From JADLHS01 sp020848635 (GTDB lineage Bacteria > Verrucomicrobiota > Verrucomicrobiia > Limisphaerales > JADLHS01), in the NCBI GenBank assembly GCA_037044975.1, contig JBAOIL010000018.1, positions 1 to 64,000 on the forward strand: a stretch of 64,000 nucleotides of DNA, read 5' to 3'. The notes under the pieces were generated by a model that was not told the origin of the DNA, did no database searches, and saw only the letters and a program-made list of their open reading frames with translations. Positions 19,576 through 28,428 of the stretch are shown one piece after another. The translations under genes and the position numbers were made by a program. The stretch's first letter is position 1; each line of letters begins with the position of its first letter.

Positions 19576-20590
19576 TTATTTGTTGAGAACGTTCAGGACG
19601 GATCGGACAACCGACTCCACATCCAAGCCCTTCAGTGCGGCCGGCGCTGGGCAATGCCCATCGACCCGGCGGCATTCGCTGGCGGCCTCCGCAAAGCCAC
19701 AGTCGGCCAGCACACAGGCCAGCTTGCCCCGCATCTCTGCAAGAATCACAGCCTCGTGATCCGAAAGCGGGAAAGCGCGCATGACCGGCGTGAAAGCCCC
19801 GCAACTCGTAACCTGCCCGGAAACCTTCTGGAAAATTCGGGGCCCCACCATCAGCGAAAACAGTTCGATCAGTTTGAACTGCGTCTGCTTCGCGGCGTCC
19901 CATTTTCCTGCGCGACAATCTCCGTAAATTTTCATTACGACTTCCGGCACAATCCCCCCGCTGGCCAGCGTGCCGCCATCCGCGCCCACAAACATTCCGG
20001 CGCAAAGTAACTCTTCCCAACCGATCAAAACCGCAAAATCCGGGCGCAGCGGTTTGATCTCCAACAGCGTTTGCTGGAAGCGACACATGTCCTTGCTCGT
20101 GTCTTTCGTGCCAACAATGCGCGGGCAATCCAACGCGAGCCGCTTCAGCACGGGAATCGAGATTTCATTTGCGAACACCGGGATGTTGTAGACGATGATG
20201 TCGATCGGCGACTTGGCCGCGATTTCCCGGAAGTATTTTTCGATGCTGTCCTGCTGAAAGCTTGAAGTAGTAGGGCCCGGTGATGGAAACCGCACGACAG
20301 CCGAGGTCGGCGCAGTAACGGCACATTTCCAAAACCAGATCCACGTTCGGCTCGGCCGCGCCCGCGAGAATGGGTTTGCCCGCCGCCTCCTCGACGACAA
20401 TTTTCAGGACGCGTTTGCGCTCCTCGTAGCTCAGGCGGATGAACTCCCCCATGCTGCCGTTGGGATAAAAACCCGTCACGCCCTTGCTGACGAGCCAGCG
20501 AATGATGTGCCGTAATTCATCCTCGGCGATGCGCCCCTGCGCGTCGTAAGGCACGATGTTTGGAACAAAGATTCCTTCAATGACTGCCAT
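19576..20590 (-). CDS. DapA-family aldolase (2-keto-3-deoxy sugar acid aldolase-like)
   Basis: About 338 residues, one frameshift near 20260. 'MAVIEGIFVPNIVPYDAQGRI' starts the TIM barrel; 'FYPNGSMGEFIRLSYEER' is the G-T/S-x-G-E substrate loop; 'IDIIVYNIPVF' carries the catalytic Tyr and 'IVGTKDTSKD' the Schiff-base Lys. The family includes dihydrodipicolinate synthase, KDG aldolase, N-acetylneuraminate lyase and related enzymes. Surrounded by lactonase, dehydratase and sugar transport genes, it more likely splits a 2-keto-3-deoxy sugar acid to pyruvate and an aldehyde. The direct link to two shell genes suggests that this step is enclosed. Confidence 0.85.
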
Positions 20591-20595
20591 AAATT

Positions 20596-21429
20596 TTAAA
20601 TCCGATAAATTCGTTCCGCGTTTTGGTGAAATACTTTGGCCCGCTGCTCCACTGTCGCCGCCGCGAAGAGCTGCTCACTCGCCACGACCCATCGATTCAG
20701 GGTTGCGGTGAGCGTAGAGACTGGCCAGTCGCCGCCCCACACCACGCGCTCCCAACCGAAACTGGCGACGACGTGCTCCACCCACGGCTGTATATCGTTC
20801 ACCGTCCAGCGCGTCCCCGCATAGGCCACGAGGCCACTAATTTTGCACACGACGTTCGGCAATGCGCCCACCCCCGCGAGCTGCGAACGCCACGGGTCAA
20901 ACGCCCGACCCGCTACATCCGGACAACCACAGTGGTCGAGAATGAATTGCACGTCAGGACATTGCTGCGCGAGCGTGACCGCCAGCGGCAACTGGCGTGC
21001 CTGGACACACAGATCAAAAGTCAGACGGAGCGCGGCCAATCGGCGGACATTCGCCACAAACAGGGCCGACTGCGAAACCTCATCCGGGACCACGTGCAAC
21101 ACGCGCCGCAAACCGCGCAGCTTGGACAACGGCAACAGCGCTTCCAACTGCGCTGGAAAATCGGCCCGCTCCGGGCGGGCACTCGCCACGATGCCTGCGA
21201 TAAGCGGGTTTTGCTCGACTAGGGACTGAATGTGCTGTGCCTCGGCAAGTGCGTATGGTTCATCCACGTCACATTCCACAAAGACGGCTTTCGAAATGCC
21301 CGTGTCTTGGGCTGCCGCACGATAATCATCCTGCCCAAAGCTGCGGTTCAGCACCGGAAGGCTCGCGCACCAGGAGTATGGGAACTGCCGCAAGTCCCAG
21401 AGATGTTGGTGGGTGTCGATGATCTTCAT
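20596..21429 (-). CDS. Amidohydrolase family 2 protein, sugar lactonase-like
   Basis: 277 residues, no frameshift. The TIM-barrel metal-site motif 'IDTHQHLWD' opens the protein. 'RRVLHVVPDE', 'FILDHCGCPDV', 'CKISGLVAYA' and 'VVWGGDWPVS' follow at the expected spacing of L-fucono-/L-rhamnono-lactonases (COG3618). It would open a sugar-acid 1,4- or 1,5-lactone. It lies 2 bp after the RhaT gene and 5 bp before the aldolase. Confidence 0.88.
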   Translation of the reverse strand: MKIIDTHQHLWDLRQFPYSWCASLPVLNRSFGQDDYRAAAQDTGISKAVFVECDVDEPYALAEAQHIQSLVEQNPLIAGIVASARPERADFPAQLEALLPLSKLRGLRRVLHVVPDEVSQSALFVANVRRLAALRLTFDLCVQARQLPLAVTLAQQCPDVQFILDHCGCPDVAGRAFDPWRSQLAGVGALPNVVCKISGLVAYAGTRWTVNDIQPWVEHVVASFGWERVVWGGDWPVSTLTATLNRWVVASEQLFAAATVEQRAKVFHQNAERIYRI

Positions 21430-21431
21430 AC

Positions 21432-22496
21432 TCAGTGGGCCGGGGCCATTTCCGCCAGATGATTACCGTAGGTCAACGCCAGCACCGCGCCGACCAGCAC
21501 GGAAAAAGCGAGGCCGACGGTAAGTTTTGTTCGACTCCGCGAGCCGCGCCACTCCCGCAGCACCACCCCGACGACGATGCTGAACAGGATGAGCATGATC
21601 ATGTGAATCGCCCAGCTCGTAAACTGGTAATCGCCCATCCGCACATGGCCGAGGTTGTAAAAGAAGAATTGCCCATACCACAGACAACCCGTGAGGACCG
21701 CCAGCGCCCAGTTCAGCGGCAGCCCCGATTTTTCCACCCCCGCAGGAAGCTCGAGGATTTCGCCCAGCGTCTTGTGTTTCCAATGCAACCACAAGCAATA
21801 GCACGCCGTGGTGATGAATGCTCCGGTATTCGAAAAGATGTAAACCACGTTGCCGCGAAATACCCCGGCCCCATGAGCCGATGCCACGTCCGCAATGGGT
21901 TCGCCCGCCGCCAGCGCGAAGCCATAAACCGCCGACAACACGCCCGCCAGCAACGAAAGCAACAACCCTTTCACAAGTGAAAATCCACCCAGCTTCGCCT
22001 GCGCGCTTAAGTCGCGTTCCTTCATCCGACCGGCGGCGCCGGTGAACGCAATGCCGATCATACCGATGACAATCCCCCCGATTACCCAACTCGCGCCGGG
22101 TTTGCCCAAGGTCGTGCCAAGCGTGCCCGCAACCAGCGGCGGGATCAGCGTGCCCAACACCGTCGAGAGTCCGATCGCGATGGCATACGTCAGCGAGAAA
22201 CCAATATAGCGAATAGCAACGCCGAAGGCGGTGCCCCCAACCCCATAGGCCGCGCCGAGCAGGAACGATGCGAGCATTGCCCCGTGCGGCGCTTCGCGCA
22301 ACACCGCGACCAAGTCGGAAATTGTCAACCATGCGCCGAGAATCGGCAGTAAAAACCAGCAAAACACCGCTTGCACCAACCAGTAGCTTTGCCACGACCA
22401 ACCGTTCACCCGCTTTTGTGGCGTGTAGCAGAGGGCCGCGAAGAACGCGCCGACCGCGTGCAGTGCCGAACCAACAAGTGGATTGGGAGAAATCAT
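21432..22496 (-). CDS. rhaT: L-rhamnose/proton symporter family transporter (RhaT)
   Basis: 354 residues, about ten membrane segments. It starts 'MISPNPLVGSALHAVGAFFAALCYTPQKRV', the usual RhaT opening, and has 'WLVQAVFCWFLLPILGAW', 'FLLGAAYGVGGTAFGVAIRYIGFSLTYAIAIGLSTVLGTL' (conserved blocks) and 'LPLNWALAVLTGCLWYGQFFFYNLGHVRMG'. It imports L-rhamnose or a close 6-deoxy sugar with H+. Spacing to both neighbours is 2-3 bp, so it belongs to the same operon as the lactonase and the MaoC gene. Confidence 0.92.
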   Translation of the reverse strand: MISPNPLVGSALHAVGAFFAALCYTPQKRVNGWSWQSYWLVQAVFCWFLLPILGAWLTISDLVAVLREAPHGAMLASFLLGAAYGVGGTAFGVAIRYIGFSLTYAIAIGLSTVLGTLIPPLVAGTLGTTLGKPGASWVIGGIVIGMIGIAFTGAAGRMKERDLSAQAKLGGFSLVKGLLLSLLAGVLSAVYGFALAAGEPIADVASAHGAGVFRGNVVYIFSNTGAFITTACYCLWLHWKHKTLGEILELPAGVEKSGLPLNWALAVLTGCLWYGQFFFYNLGHVRMGDYQFTSWAIHMIMLILFSIVVGVVLREWRGSRSRTKLTVGLAFSVLVGAVLALTYGNHLAEMAPAH

Positions 22497-22499
22497 GTC

Positions 22500-23021
22500 C
22501 TACTTCTTTTCAATCTGGTCGGCAAACGCCGCCGGATTGCGATATTTCACCGTCTGCAAATGTTCACAGTAGAGGACAAGCTCACCTTCGTTCTTGAACA
22601 CTTCGTAACTCGCGCGATACAAACCCAGCTCTTTATATTTTGGCGCTTTCTCCAAATCAGTTTTGATGGTGTAAAGCGTGTCACCAATAAATACCGGTTT
22701 GATGAACCGCAGCTTGTCATAGCCGTAACTGAAGGCGTTCACGCAATTCGTCGCCACCAGTCCCAACCCGACACTGAACACCATCGCGCCCGCGACGAGC
22801 CGCTTGCCGAAAACTCCTTCGGTCTTCGCAAAAATCTCATCCGCCACGTAAGGATGCATGTCCAGCACCAGCGCGTTGAACTGCATGGATTCGCCCTCGC
22901 TGATCGTGCGGCGAATCGAGCGCAAGCGTTTGCCAATGACGATATCCTCGTAAAACCAGTTCTCGGCGTTCCACACAGGAATTTCCTTGTGCTTTGCAGG
23001 ATCGGGATTGGGATTCTTCAT
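22500..23021 (-). CDS. MaoC-like hotdog-fold dehydratase (first copy)
   Basis: 173 residues. The hot-dog core shows 'NWFYEDIVIGKRLRSIRRTISEGESMQFNAL', 'MHPYVADEIFAKTEGVFGKRLVAGAMVFSVGLGL' with the conserved G-x-x-V-A-x-x-M/L region, and 'FSYGYDKLRFIKPVFIGDTLY'. MaoC enzymes hydrate enoyl-CoA or hydroxyacyl-CoA. The usual Asp-x-x-x-x-His pair is present as D-M-H-P. It is paralogous to the MaoC gene at 24173-24613 (shared 'AFSYGYD(K/R)LRFIKPVFIGDT'), and the CoA-transferase lies between the two. Confidence 0.85.
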   Translation of the reverse strand: MKNPNPDPAKHKEIPVWNAENWFYEDIVIGKRLRSIRRTISEGESMQFNALVLDMHPYVADEIFAKTEGVFGKRLVAGAMVFSVGLGLVATNCVNAFSYGYDKLRFIKPVFIGDTLYTIKTDLEKAPKYKELGLYRASYEVFKNEGELVLYCEHLQTVKYRNPAAFADQIEKK

Positions 23022-23033
23022 GGTAGAATTGAA

Positions 23034-24209
23034 TTAGAGGCTGAACTCCTTGGTTATTCTCTCGGTGTGCTGACCGATGCGGGGAGCGCCCAACCGTGAC
23101 TTGAACCGCATGCCATCAATCGTGATCGGGCAACGCGTCGTTTTCATCGTCGGACCATCCTCGCGTTGGACTTCCATGACCCAGTCGAGTTGGGCGAACG
23201 CGGCGTGGTTGAAGAGCTGCTGCCAGCTCAAGACTTCCGCGCACCAATAGTCCGCCGGCACCAACCGGTCGAGCCAGTGCTGCGTGGCCCTTCTTTTCAG
23301 ATGTTCACGCAGCAACGCCTTGATTTCATCCCGCGCGGTGAACCACGTTTCCGGATCGGTATAGGTGGCCAGCGCTGGTAGCTCCAACAACTCGGCGAGC
23401 CGGATGACCGACCCCATCGCCAGCGCAAGAAAGCTGTCCGCCGTCGCGTAAATACCGTAGGGCGCGCCGAGGTAGGCATGGGCGTTGTTAATCGTACTGC
23501 GCTGCGGTTGTTTCCTTCCGTCGTTGAGGAAGGTCGAAGTCAGTTCGAACTGCAAATCGAGGATCGATTCGAGCAACGAAACCTCCACCTTGCCGCCCCG
23601 CCCAGTGACGCTGCGCCGGACGAGGCACGCGAGAATACCTTGCACCAAATGCGCACTGGCCGCGAGATCACATACCGCCAAGCCCATCGGCGTGGGCGGT
23701 CGATCAGAATCTCCGCTCAACCAAACAAGGCCGCTGCGACTTTGTGCGAGCAAATCCTGACCCGGCAAATCCGCCCACGGCCCGGTCGCACCGTAGCCAG
23801 TGACAACACCATATACGAGCTTGGGATTGAGCTTTGCAGCATCGTCAAAGCCGAGACCAATCCGCTCCATCACGCCCGGCCGAAAGTTCTGGATCAACAC
23901 ATCAGCGCGGGCGATGAGCTTCTTGGCCTGCACGAGATGTTCGGGATTTTTGAGGTCGGCGGCAAAGCTTTGCTTGTTGCGATTGATAGAATGAAAGAGC
24001 GTGCTATCGCCGTCGAGTTTGAGGTTGGTAATGTAAAGCTGGCGACAGATGTCGCCCGTACCGGGCCGTTCAATCTTGATGACGCGCGCTCCGAGATCAG
24101 CCAACCGCATCGCCGCGCTTGGCCCGGCGAGGAACTGGCTAAAGTCGAGAACGAGCAAGCCTTCGAGGGGTTTCAGGATCTTTTCCTGACCAGTACTAGA
24201 TGTTCGCAT
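23034..24209 (-). CDS. CaiB/BaiF (family III) CoA-transferase
   Basis: 391 residues, intact. 'LEGLLVLDFSQFLAGPSAAMRLADLGARVIKIERPGTGD' is the family signature; 'IQNFRPGVMERIGLGFD' and 'VTGYGATGPWADLPGQDLLAQSRSGL' follow, the last containing the catalytic Asp of formyl-CoA transferase-type enzymes. It moves CoA between carboxylic acids through covalent intermediates. Sandwiched between two MaoC genes, it would activate a small carboxylic acid for hydration or dehydration as a thioester. It overlaps the upstream MaoC gene by 37 bp. Confidence 0.93.
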   Translation of the reverse strand: MRTSSTGQEKILKPLEGLLVLDFSQFLAGPSAAMRLADLGARVIKIERPGTGDICRQLYITNLKLDGDSTLFHSINRNKQSFAADLKNPEHLVQAKKLIARADVLIQNFRPGVMERIGLGFDDAAKLNPKLVYGVVTGYGATGPWADLPGQDLLAQSRSGLVWLSGDSDRPPTPMGLAVCDLAASAHLVQGILACLVRRSVTGRGGKVEVSLLESILDLQFELTSTFLNDGRKQPQRSTINNAHAYLGAPYGIYATADSFLALAMGSVIRLAELLELPALATYTDPETWFTARDEIKALLREHLKRRATQHWLDRLVPADYWCAEVLSWQQLFNHAAFAQLDWVMEVQREDGPTMKTTRCPITIDGMRFKSRLGAPRIGQHTERITKEFSL

Positions 24210-24613
24210 GCTAGAACGATTTCGTTGCGCTGGTTGAAAACCTCCAGCAATTCGCTCACGACGCCGTGACCGGGCTTCTTGTGCTCACGCTTTTCTTTGA
24301 TGGTGACGCGCCCGCGAATGGTGTCCCCAATGAACACCGGCTTGATGAAGCGCAGCCGGTCATATCCATAGGAGAAGGCCTCGGCATTGATCACGCCCGC
24401 CGTCAGTCCCACCGCCACGCTGAAGATCAAAGTTCCGTGCGCCATGCGCTGCTTGAAGTCCTGCGTCTGGCACCATTCGGCGTCCATGTGGTGCGGATAG
24501 AAATCGCCGGTCTGCCCAGCATGCAGCACGATGTCCGTCTCGGTAATGGTGCGCCCAAGGGTCTCGCGCACCGCGCCGATTTCATAATCCTCCAGAAATT
24601 GGGATTTAATCAT
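24173..24613 (-). CDS. MaoC-like hotdog-fold dehydratase (second copy)
   Basis: 146 residues. 'LEDYEIGAVRETLGRTITETDIVLHAGQTGDFYPHHMDAEWC' holds the MaoC Asp/His catalytic region (D-F-Y-P-H-H), followed by 'RMAHGTLIFSVAVGLTAG' and 'FSYGYDRLRFIKPVFIGDTIRG'. The two MaoC copies probably form a heterodimer or act on successive CoA thioesters made by the CoA-transferase. It lies 5 bp after the solute-binding-like gene. Confidence 0.9.
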   Translation of the reverse strand: MIKSQFLEDYEIGAVRETLGRTITETDIVLHAGQTGDFYPHHMDAEWCQTQDFKQRMAHGTLIFSVAVGLTAGVINAEAFSYGYDRLRFIKPVFIGDTIRGRVTIKEKREHKKPGHGVVSELLEVFNQRNEIVLACEHLVLVRKRS

Positions 24614-24618
24614 AGTCG

Positions 24619-25770
24619 TCAGGGCTTCTGGTCAAGCGCCGCCCGGTACAGCCGGTTGAGTTCACGCGCGGCGTTTACTGGCTTGGTCTTACCGGCGATA
24701 CAATCATGCGCCACCGATGTGCTGGCATCTTGAAAACCTATGTACCCGGGGAACTGCGGGCGGAGCAATGCCTCATCGAGTGTTTGAAGGGTGTCGCGGA
24801 AAAAGTTTGAACTCGCGGCATTCACGGCTTCGTCAGTCCACGCGGCACGGTGGCCCGGTTGGCCTCCCGCTTGAAAATACACACCCTGCTGCACATCGGG
24901 GGATGCGGTGAATTGCGCGAAGTCCATCGCCGCGCGTGGATGTTTTGTTTTCGCCGACACGGCGAGACCAGCGCCACCGAGCGTGGAGCGAAGTGGTTGC
25001 CCGTTGAACATCACGAGTCGTCCGGCTTTCAGCAAATATTTGGCATAACCCGGCCGCGAATAATTCGAGTAACCATAAGCGAACGGACAGTAAGCGACGT
25101 GCGCGTCGTCGGTCTGCGCCATCCATTCGTAGTTACGAATGGGATTGCGCCCCAAACATGCAGGCTCGCACAACGCGACAAGCTTGTGAATTTCGGTCAG
25201 CGCCCGGGTCAGCACTTCATCTGGGGCGATTCCCGCCGGAGTCGAAAACGGCTTATGCCCGAACGCTGCGCTGAACATGTAGCTGTGCATGAGCACATCA
25301 ATCGGAAACGCCGCCACCGTCGCAAAACCACGCCGGGCGAGTTCGAGGACTTCCTCCCACGTTTGCGGTAGCGTGAGATGGTGTTTTGCGATCAGATCCG
25401 GTCGCCATGTTGCGATGGGTGTGGCGGCATCGGTCGCAAGCGTCCATTGCTTGCCGTTGAAGCGATAGCTGTGGTGCGAACCGCCCACGGAGTTAGCTGC
25501 CTGATCAACGAGAAATTCCGCCGGCAGCCAATCCTCGAACGGCAGCAGCAACCCTTCCGTTGCCGCCAGGGCCGTGTGCGGATGATCCATCACAATTAAA
25601 TCAAACTCTGCAACAAGACGTGCCATGGAAGCATCCGCAAAGGCCTGCAACGAACGTTTCTCCCAAGCGATGCTCACGTCTGGACGTACTTCTTCAAACC
25701 GCTGCGCCGTCGCGACCATGGAAGTGAAGCCGCGCGAATGATTCCAAGCGATGCCGCGAAGCGTCGTCAT
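24619..25770 (-). CDS. Solute-binding-protein-like protein without a signal peptide
   Basis: 383 residues with the fold of family 1 extracellular sugar-binding proteins ('FDLIVMDHPH', 'LLLPFEDWLP', 'PIATWRPDLIAKHHLTLPQTWEEVLELA', 'GGAGLAVSAKTKHPRAAMDFAQFTASPDVQ'). The N-terminus is 'MTTLRGIAWNHSRGFTSMVATAQRFEEVRP', with no hydrophobic leader, and a start further upstream is blocked by the 4-bp overlap with the preceding oxidoreductase gene. No ABC permease or ATPase gene is nearby. It may be a cytoplasmic ligand-binding protein or enzyme partner of the CoA-transferase/MaoC set. Confidence 0.8.
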   Translation of the reverse strand: MTTLRGIAWNHSRGFTSMVATAQRFEEVRPDVSIAWEKRSLQAFADASMARLVAEFDLIVMDHPHTALAATEGLLLPFEDWLPAEFLVDQAANSVGGSHHSYRFNGKQWTLATDAATPIATWRPDLIAKHHLTLPQTWEEVLELARRGFATVAAFPIDVLMHSYMFSAAFGHKPFSTPAGIAPDEVLTRALTEIHKLVALCEPACLGRNPIRNYEWMAQTDDAHVAYCPFAYGYSNYSRPGYAKYLLKAGRLVMFNGQPLRSTLGGAGLAVSAKTKHPRAAMDFAQFTASPDVQQGVYFQAGGQPGHRAAWTDEAVNAASSNFFRDTLQTLDEALLRPQFPGYIGFQDASTSVAHDCIAGKTKPVNAARELNRLYRAALDQKP

Positions 25771-26861
25771 GATTGGGTAAACTCCGAGGGTTTAGCGCCG
25801 CCACGTTCGGAAGAGGCATAGGCCGCTTCGACCACTGCCATCGTGTGGATGACATCAGCCACGTCGGTGGACATCTGCTTGAGCGAACCTTCCTTGTGTC
25901 GCTGCACCTGCGCCATTGAGCCGATGAACGCCTCTGGAAACCAAGAGCCTTCGAGTGCCACCGTGATCCATGCGCCGGGTTGGCCGCGCTCGTCGAGTTG
26001 GCAATACTCAAACGTGTCGCCCACACCGTGCGGATAATTCATCAGCAGACCGACCCGCGCCTTAATCGCCCCGCGCGTGCCTTCCCACTTAAGATAACTT
26101 TCCTGATGCTTCGCACCGAAGCGATGCATATGGTTCGTGGTGATGGTGGCGCGAACCGGATCAGGATAATCCAGAATAATGGAGCTACTGACCGACGCCA
26201 GATCGGGATGAGCCGGATGTGCGTAGGTCCTGGCATAAACACTCAGCGGATCGCCGAGAAACGAGCGGAACAGATCCACGTAGTGAACGCTGTGATAAAC
26301 GATCTCCATGCGCGGCAGTCCCTTTAGGAACGGGAACAGCCCCCACGGCGTCATCGTGGTCAGGCGCATCTCCAAATCAATCAAATCACCAATCGCGCCC
26401 TGCTCGATCAGATGCCGCGCCGCCATGACGAACGGGGCAAAGCGCAACTGGCAGTTGATCGCCGCGTTCAAGCTGCGCTCGCGACAGGCGGCCAGCACGG
26501 CGCGGGCTTGGGTCAAATCTTCGCCCATTGGCTTTTGGATGAGCACATGCGACCCGCGCGGCAGTTTGCGAAGCGTGTCCGCAAACATTGACGCCGGTAG
26601 CGCGAGATCGAAGATGACGTCCTTCGGCGCAGCAGCGAGCGCGTCATCCAGGTTGTCGAAGACATGGGCGATCTGGTATTCCTCCGCCAGCGTCGCGGCA
26701 CGCTCGCGGGTGCGGTTGTAAAGGCCCCACACTGGGAAACCCGCCATGCGATAGGCCGGCAGGTGCGCGTCCTTCACGATCCCCCCCGTGCCGATGACAA
26801 GTATCGGGAAGCGGCCCCTTGGTAAAACTGATCGATAGTTGATTTCCAGGGCGGAGCTCAT
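25767..26861 (-). CDS. Gfo/Idh/MocA family oxidoreductase
   Basis: 364 residues, intact. NAD(P)-binding Rossmann start 'ILVIGTGGIVKDAHLPAY', then 'VLIQKPMGEDLTQAR' at the E-K-P position (here Q-K-P) and 'MEIVYHSVHYVDLFRSFLGDP' with the catalytic His region. It probably oxidises or reduces a sugar or sugar lactone. The Glu to Gln change in the EKP motif is unusual, but the catalytic Lys is retained. It starts 1 bp after the GPH transporter gene and overlaps the next gene by 4 bp. Confidence 0.9.
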   Translation of the reverse strand: MSSALEINYRSVLPRGRFPILVIGTGGIVKDAHLPAYRMAGFPVWGLYNRTRERAATLAEEYQIAHVFDNLDDALAAAPKDVIFDLALPASMFADTLRKLPRGSHVLIQKPMGEDLTQARAVLAACRERSLNAAINCQLRFAPFVMAARHLIEQGAIGDLIDLEMRLTTMTPWGLFPFLKGLPRMEIVYHSVHYVDLFRSFLGDPLSVYARTYAHPAHPDLASVSSSIILDYPDPVRATITTNHMHRFGAKHQESYLKWEGTRGAIKARVGLLMNYPHGVGDTFEYCQLDERGQPGAWITVALEGSWFPEAFIGSMAQVQRHKEGSLKQMSTDVADVIHTMAVVEAAYASSERGGAKPSEFTQS

Positions 26862-26862
26862 T

Positions 26863-28404
26863 TTAGGTTGCCGTCGGAGTAGAAGATTTACGTGAGTTCA
26901 ATTCAACGCGAATTTCTAGGCTGCGCGCTTGAGTGAGCGGATAATAGAGGATGGCCACGATTCCGATCAGGAAACCCAACGGCTGGGTGATGACCAGCGA
27001 CAACAACCAAAAGCGAATTGTTTCAGCACTTTGGGTTACCTGGGCAAGATCAAATCCCGACATCTTCAGCATTACACCTTGGAACATAATGGCGGTGGCC
27101 ATCGCAATTTTGTCCGTGGTCACAAAAACCGCACCATAAAATGCTTCCCGGCGGTGCCCCGAACTGAGTTCATCGAGATCGCAGACGTCTGCGAGCATGG
27201 AGTTCTTGATCATCGGCATGGTGTTGGTAAATGCGCCAATCAGAACCGCAGTGATCAAGCACGGCCACTGCATCAGAAGCGTGTTTCCAGTTCCTCCCCA
27301 AGGCAGCGTAATACTCACGTAATCGGCAGGACTGTTGGACAAAGTGAACCAGATTGATGCATAGGCTGCTGTGCTCATGATCAAGCAGCCAATTAGTGCC
27401 AGTTTCTTGCCCTAGCCTATCTGTAACTGCAGCCAACGGTCCCATCGCAAGAAAACTGGCGATGTTGATGACGTTGGCAAAAATTGGCCAATAGGTCGCG
27501 CCCGTACTGGTGGAGCCGTGGCTCAGGTGATAAATGAAAACATAGAAAAAGAAAATGCCAGTGATACACATGCCAAACTTCGTGACAAAGTTGCTGATCA
27601 CGAGCAACCAGAACGGTCGGTTTCTCAGGGTCATGCGCACGGCGCGCAGGAACGTAATTCTCTCCTCGCCCACATGGGCGGAAACATTTTCCCGGCAAAA
27701 AATCACTGGGCACAGACCCGTGGCCAGAATCACTCCGGCAATAACAAAGCCAATCACCTGCACCCCTTGGTCTCTTTGATGACGTCGGCCTGGGGCCCTT
27801 CCAACATCAGACAAAACTTTACAAACCACGGCGAAAGAAATCCGGCCACGGATGCCGCGAGCATGCGCCACTTGAAAAGATGGGTCCGCTCATTGTAATC
27901 GCTGGTCATCTCATACCCCAACCCCGTATGCGCGATCGTGAAGACCGCATAACCGCCAGTGAAGATTGCGGCCATCATAAAGGAGAGGAACAGCAAAGCC
28001 ACCCATTGCAGGCCCAAAGCCTCCCTCCAAGGTGTTCCTTTGGCCACCGCCGTGAATGCCGGCGGAAACCACATGACGATCGAAATCACCGCGGCGATCA
28101 GCACGCCTGCCAGCATCCACGGCCGTCGCCGGCCCCAGCGTGAACGGGTGTTGTCAGAAAGATGCCCGATGATCGGATTTGTGATAAAGGCCAGAAAGTT
28201 TGGAAGCGAGGATGCGATACTGAACAGAATCGGATCCATGCCCCGCGCATTGACCCAGATCTGCTGTGTCAGACTGTTGATTCCACTATAGATGGTCGTG
28301 TCGGTAAAGCCGCCAATGCCCCACAAAAACCGCTTCCGGGTGGGAATGCTTTTGTGCGGCGGATTCACCGCGACAGGCTCTTGAACTGGACTGGTTTCAG
28401 ACAT
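26863..28404 (-). CDS. GPH-family sugar:cation symporter (MelB-like)
   Basis: About 510 residues with frameshifts near 27765 and 27405. Twelve membrane segments are expected; 'FLAFITNPIIGHLSDNTRSRWGRRRPWMLAG' is the GPH signature (N-P-x-x-G-x-x-S-D-x-x-x-x-R-x-G-R-R-R-P). 'KFGMCITGIFFFYVF', 'FLAMGPLAAVTDRLG' and 'KNSMLADVCDLDELSSGHRREAFYGA' fit the C-terminal half. It imports a sugar or glycoside with Na+ or H+, probably oligosaccharide products trimmed by the GH2 enzyme encoded 24 bp upstream. Confidence 0.9.
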
Positions 28405-28428
28405 CGAGTATTTCCTGGTTCAAGATTG

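Noticed and set aside
21463..22401. 312-codon open frame on the minus strand
   Set aside because: It is an out-of-frame shadow of RhaT; the RhaT frame has clear membrane helices and family blocks, while this one is rich in Arg and Gly without motifs.
23478..24269. 263-codon open frame on the plus strand
   Set aside because: Antisense shadow of the intact CaiB/BaiF CoA-transferase.
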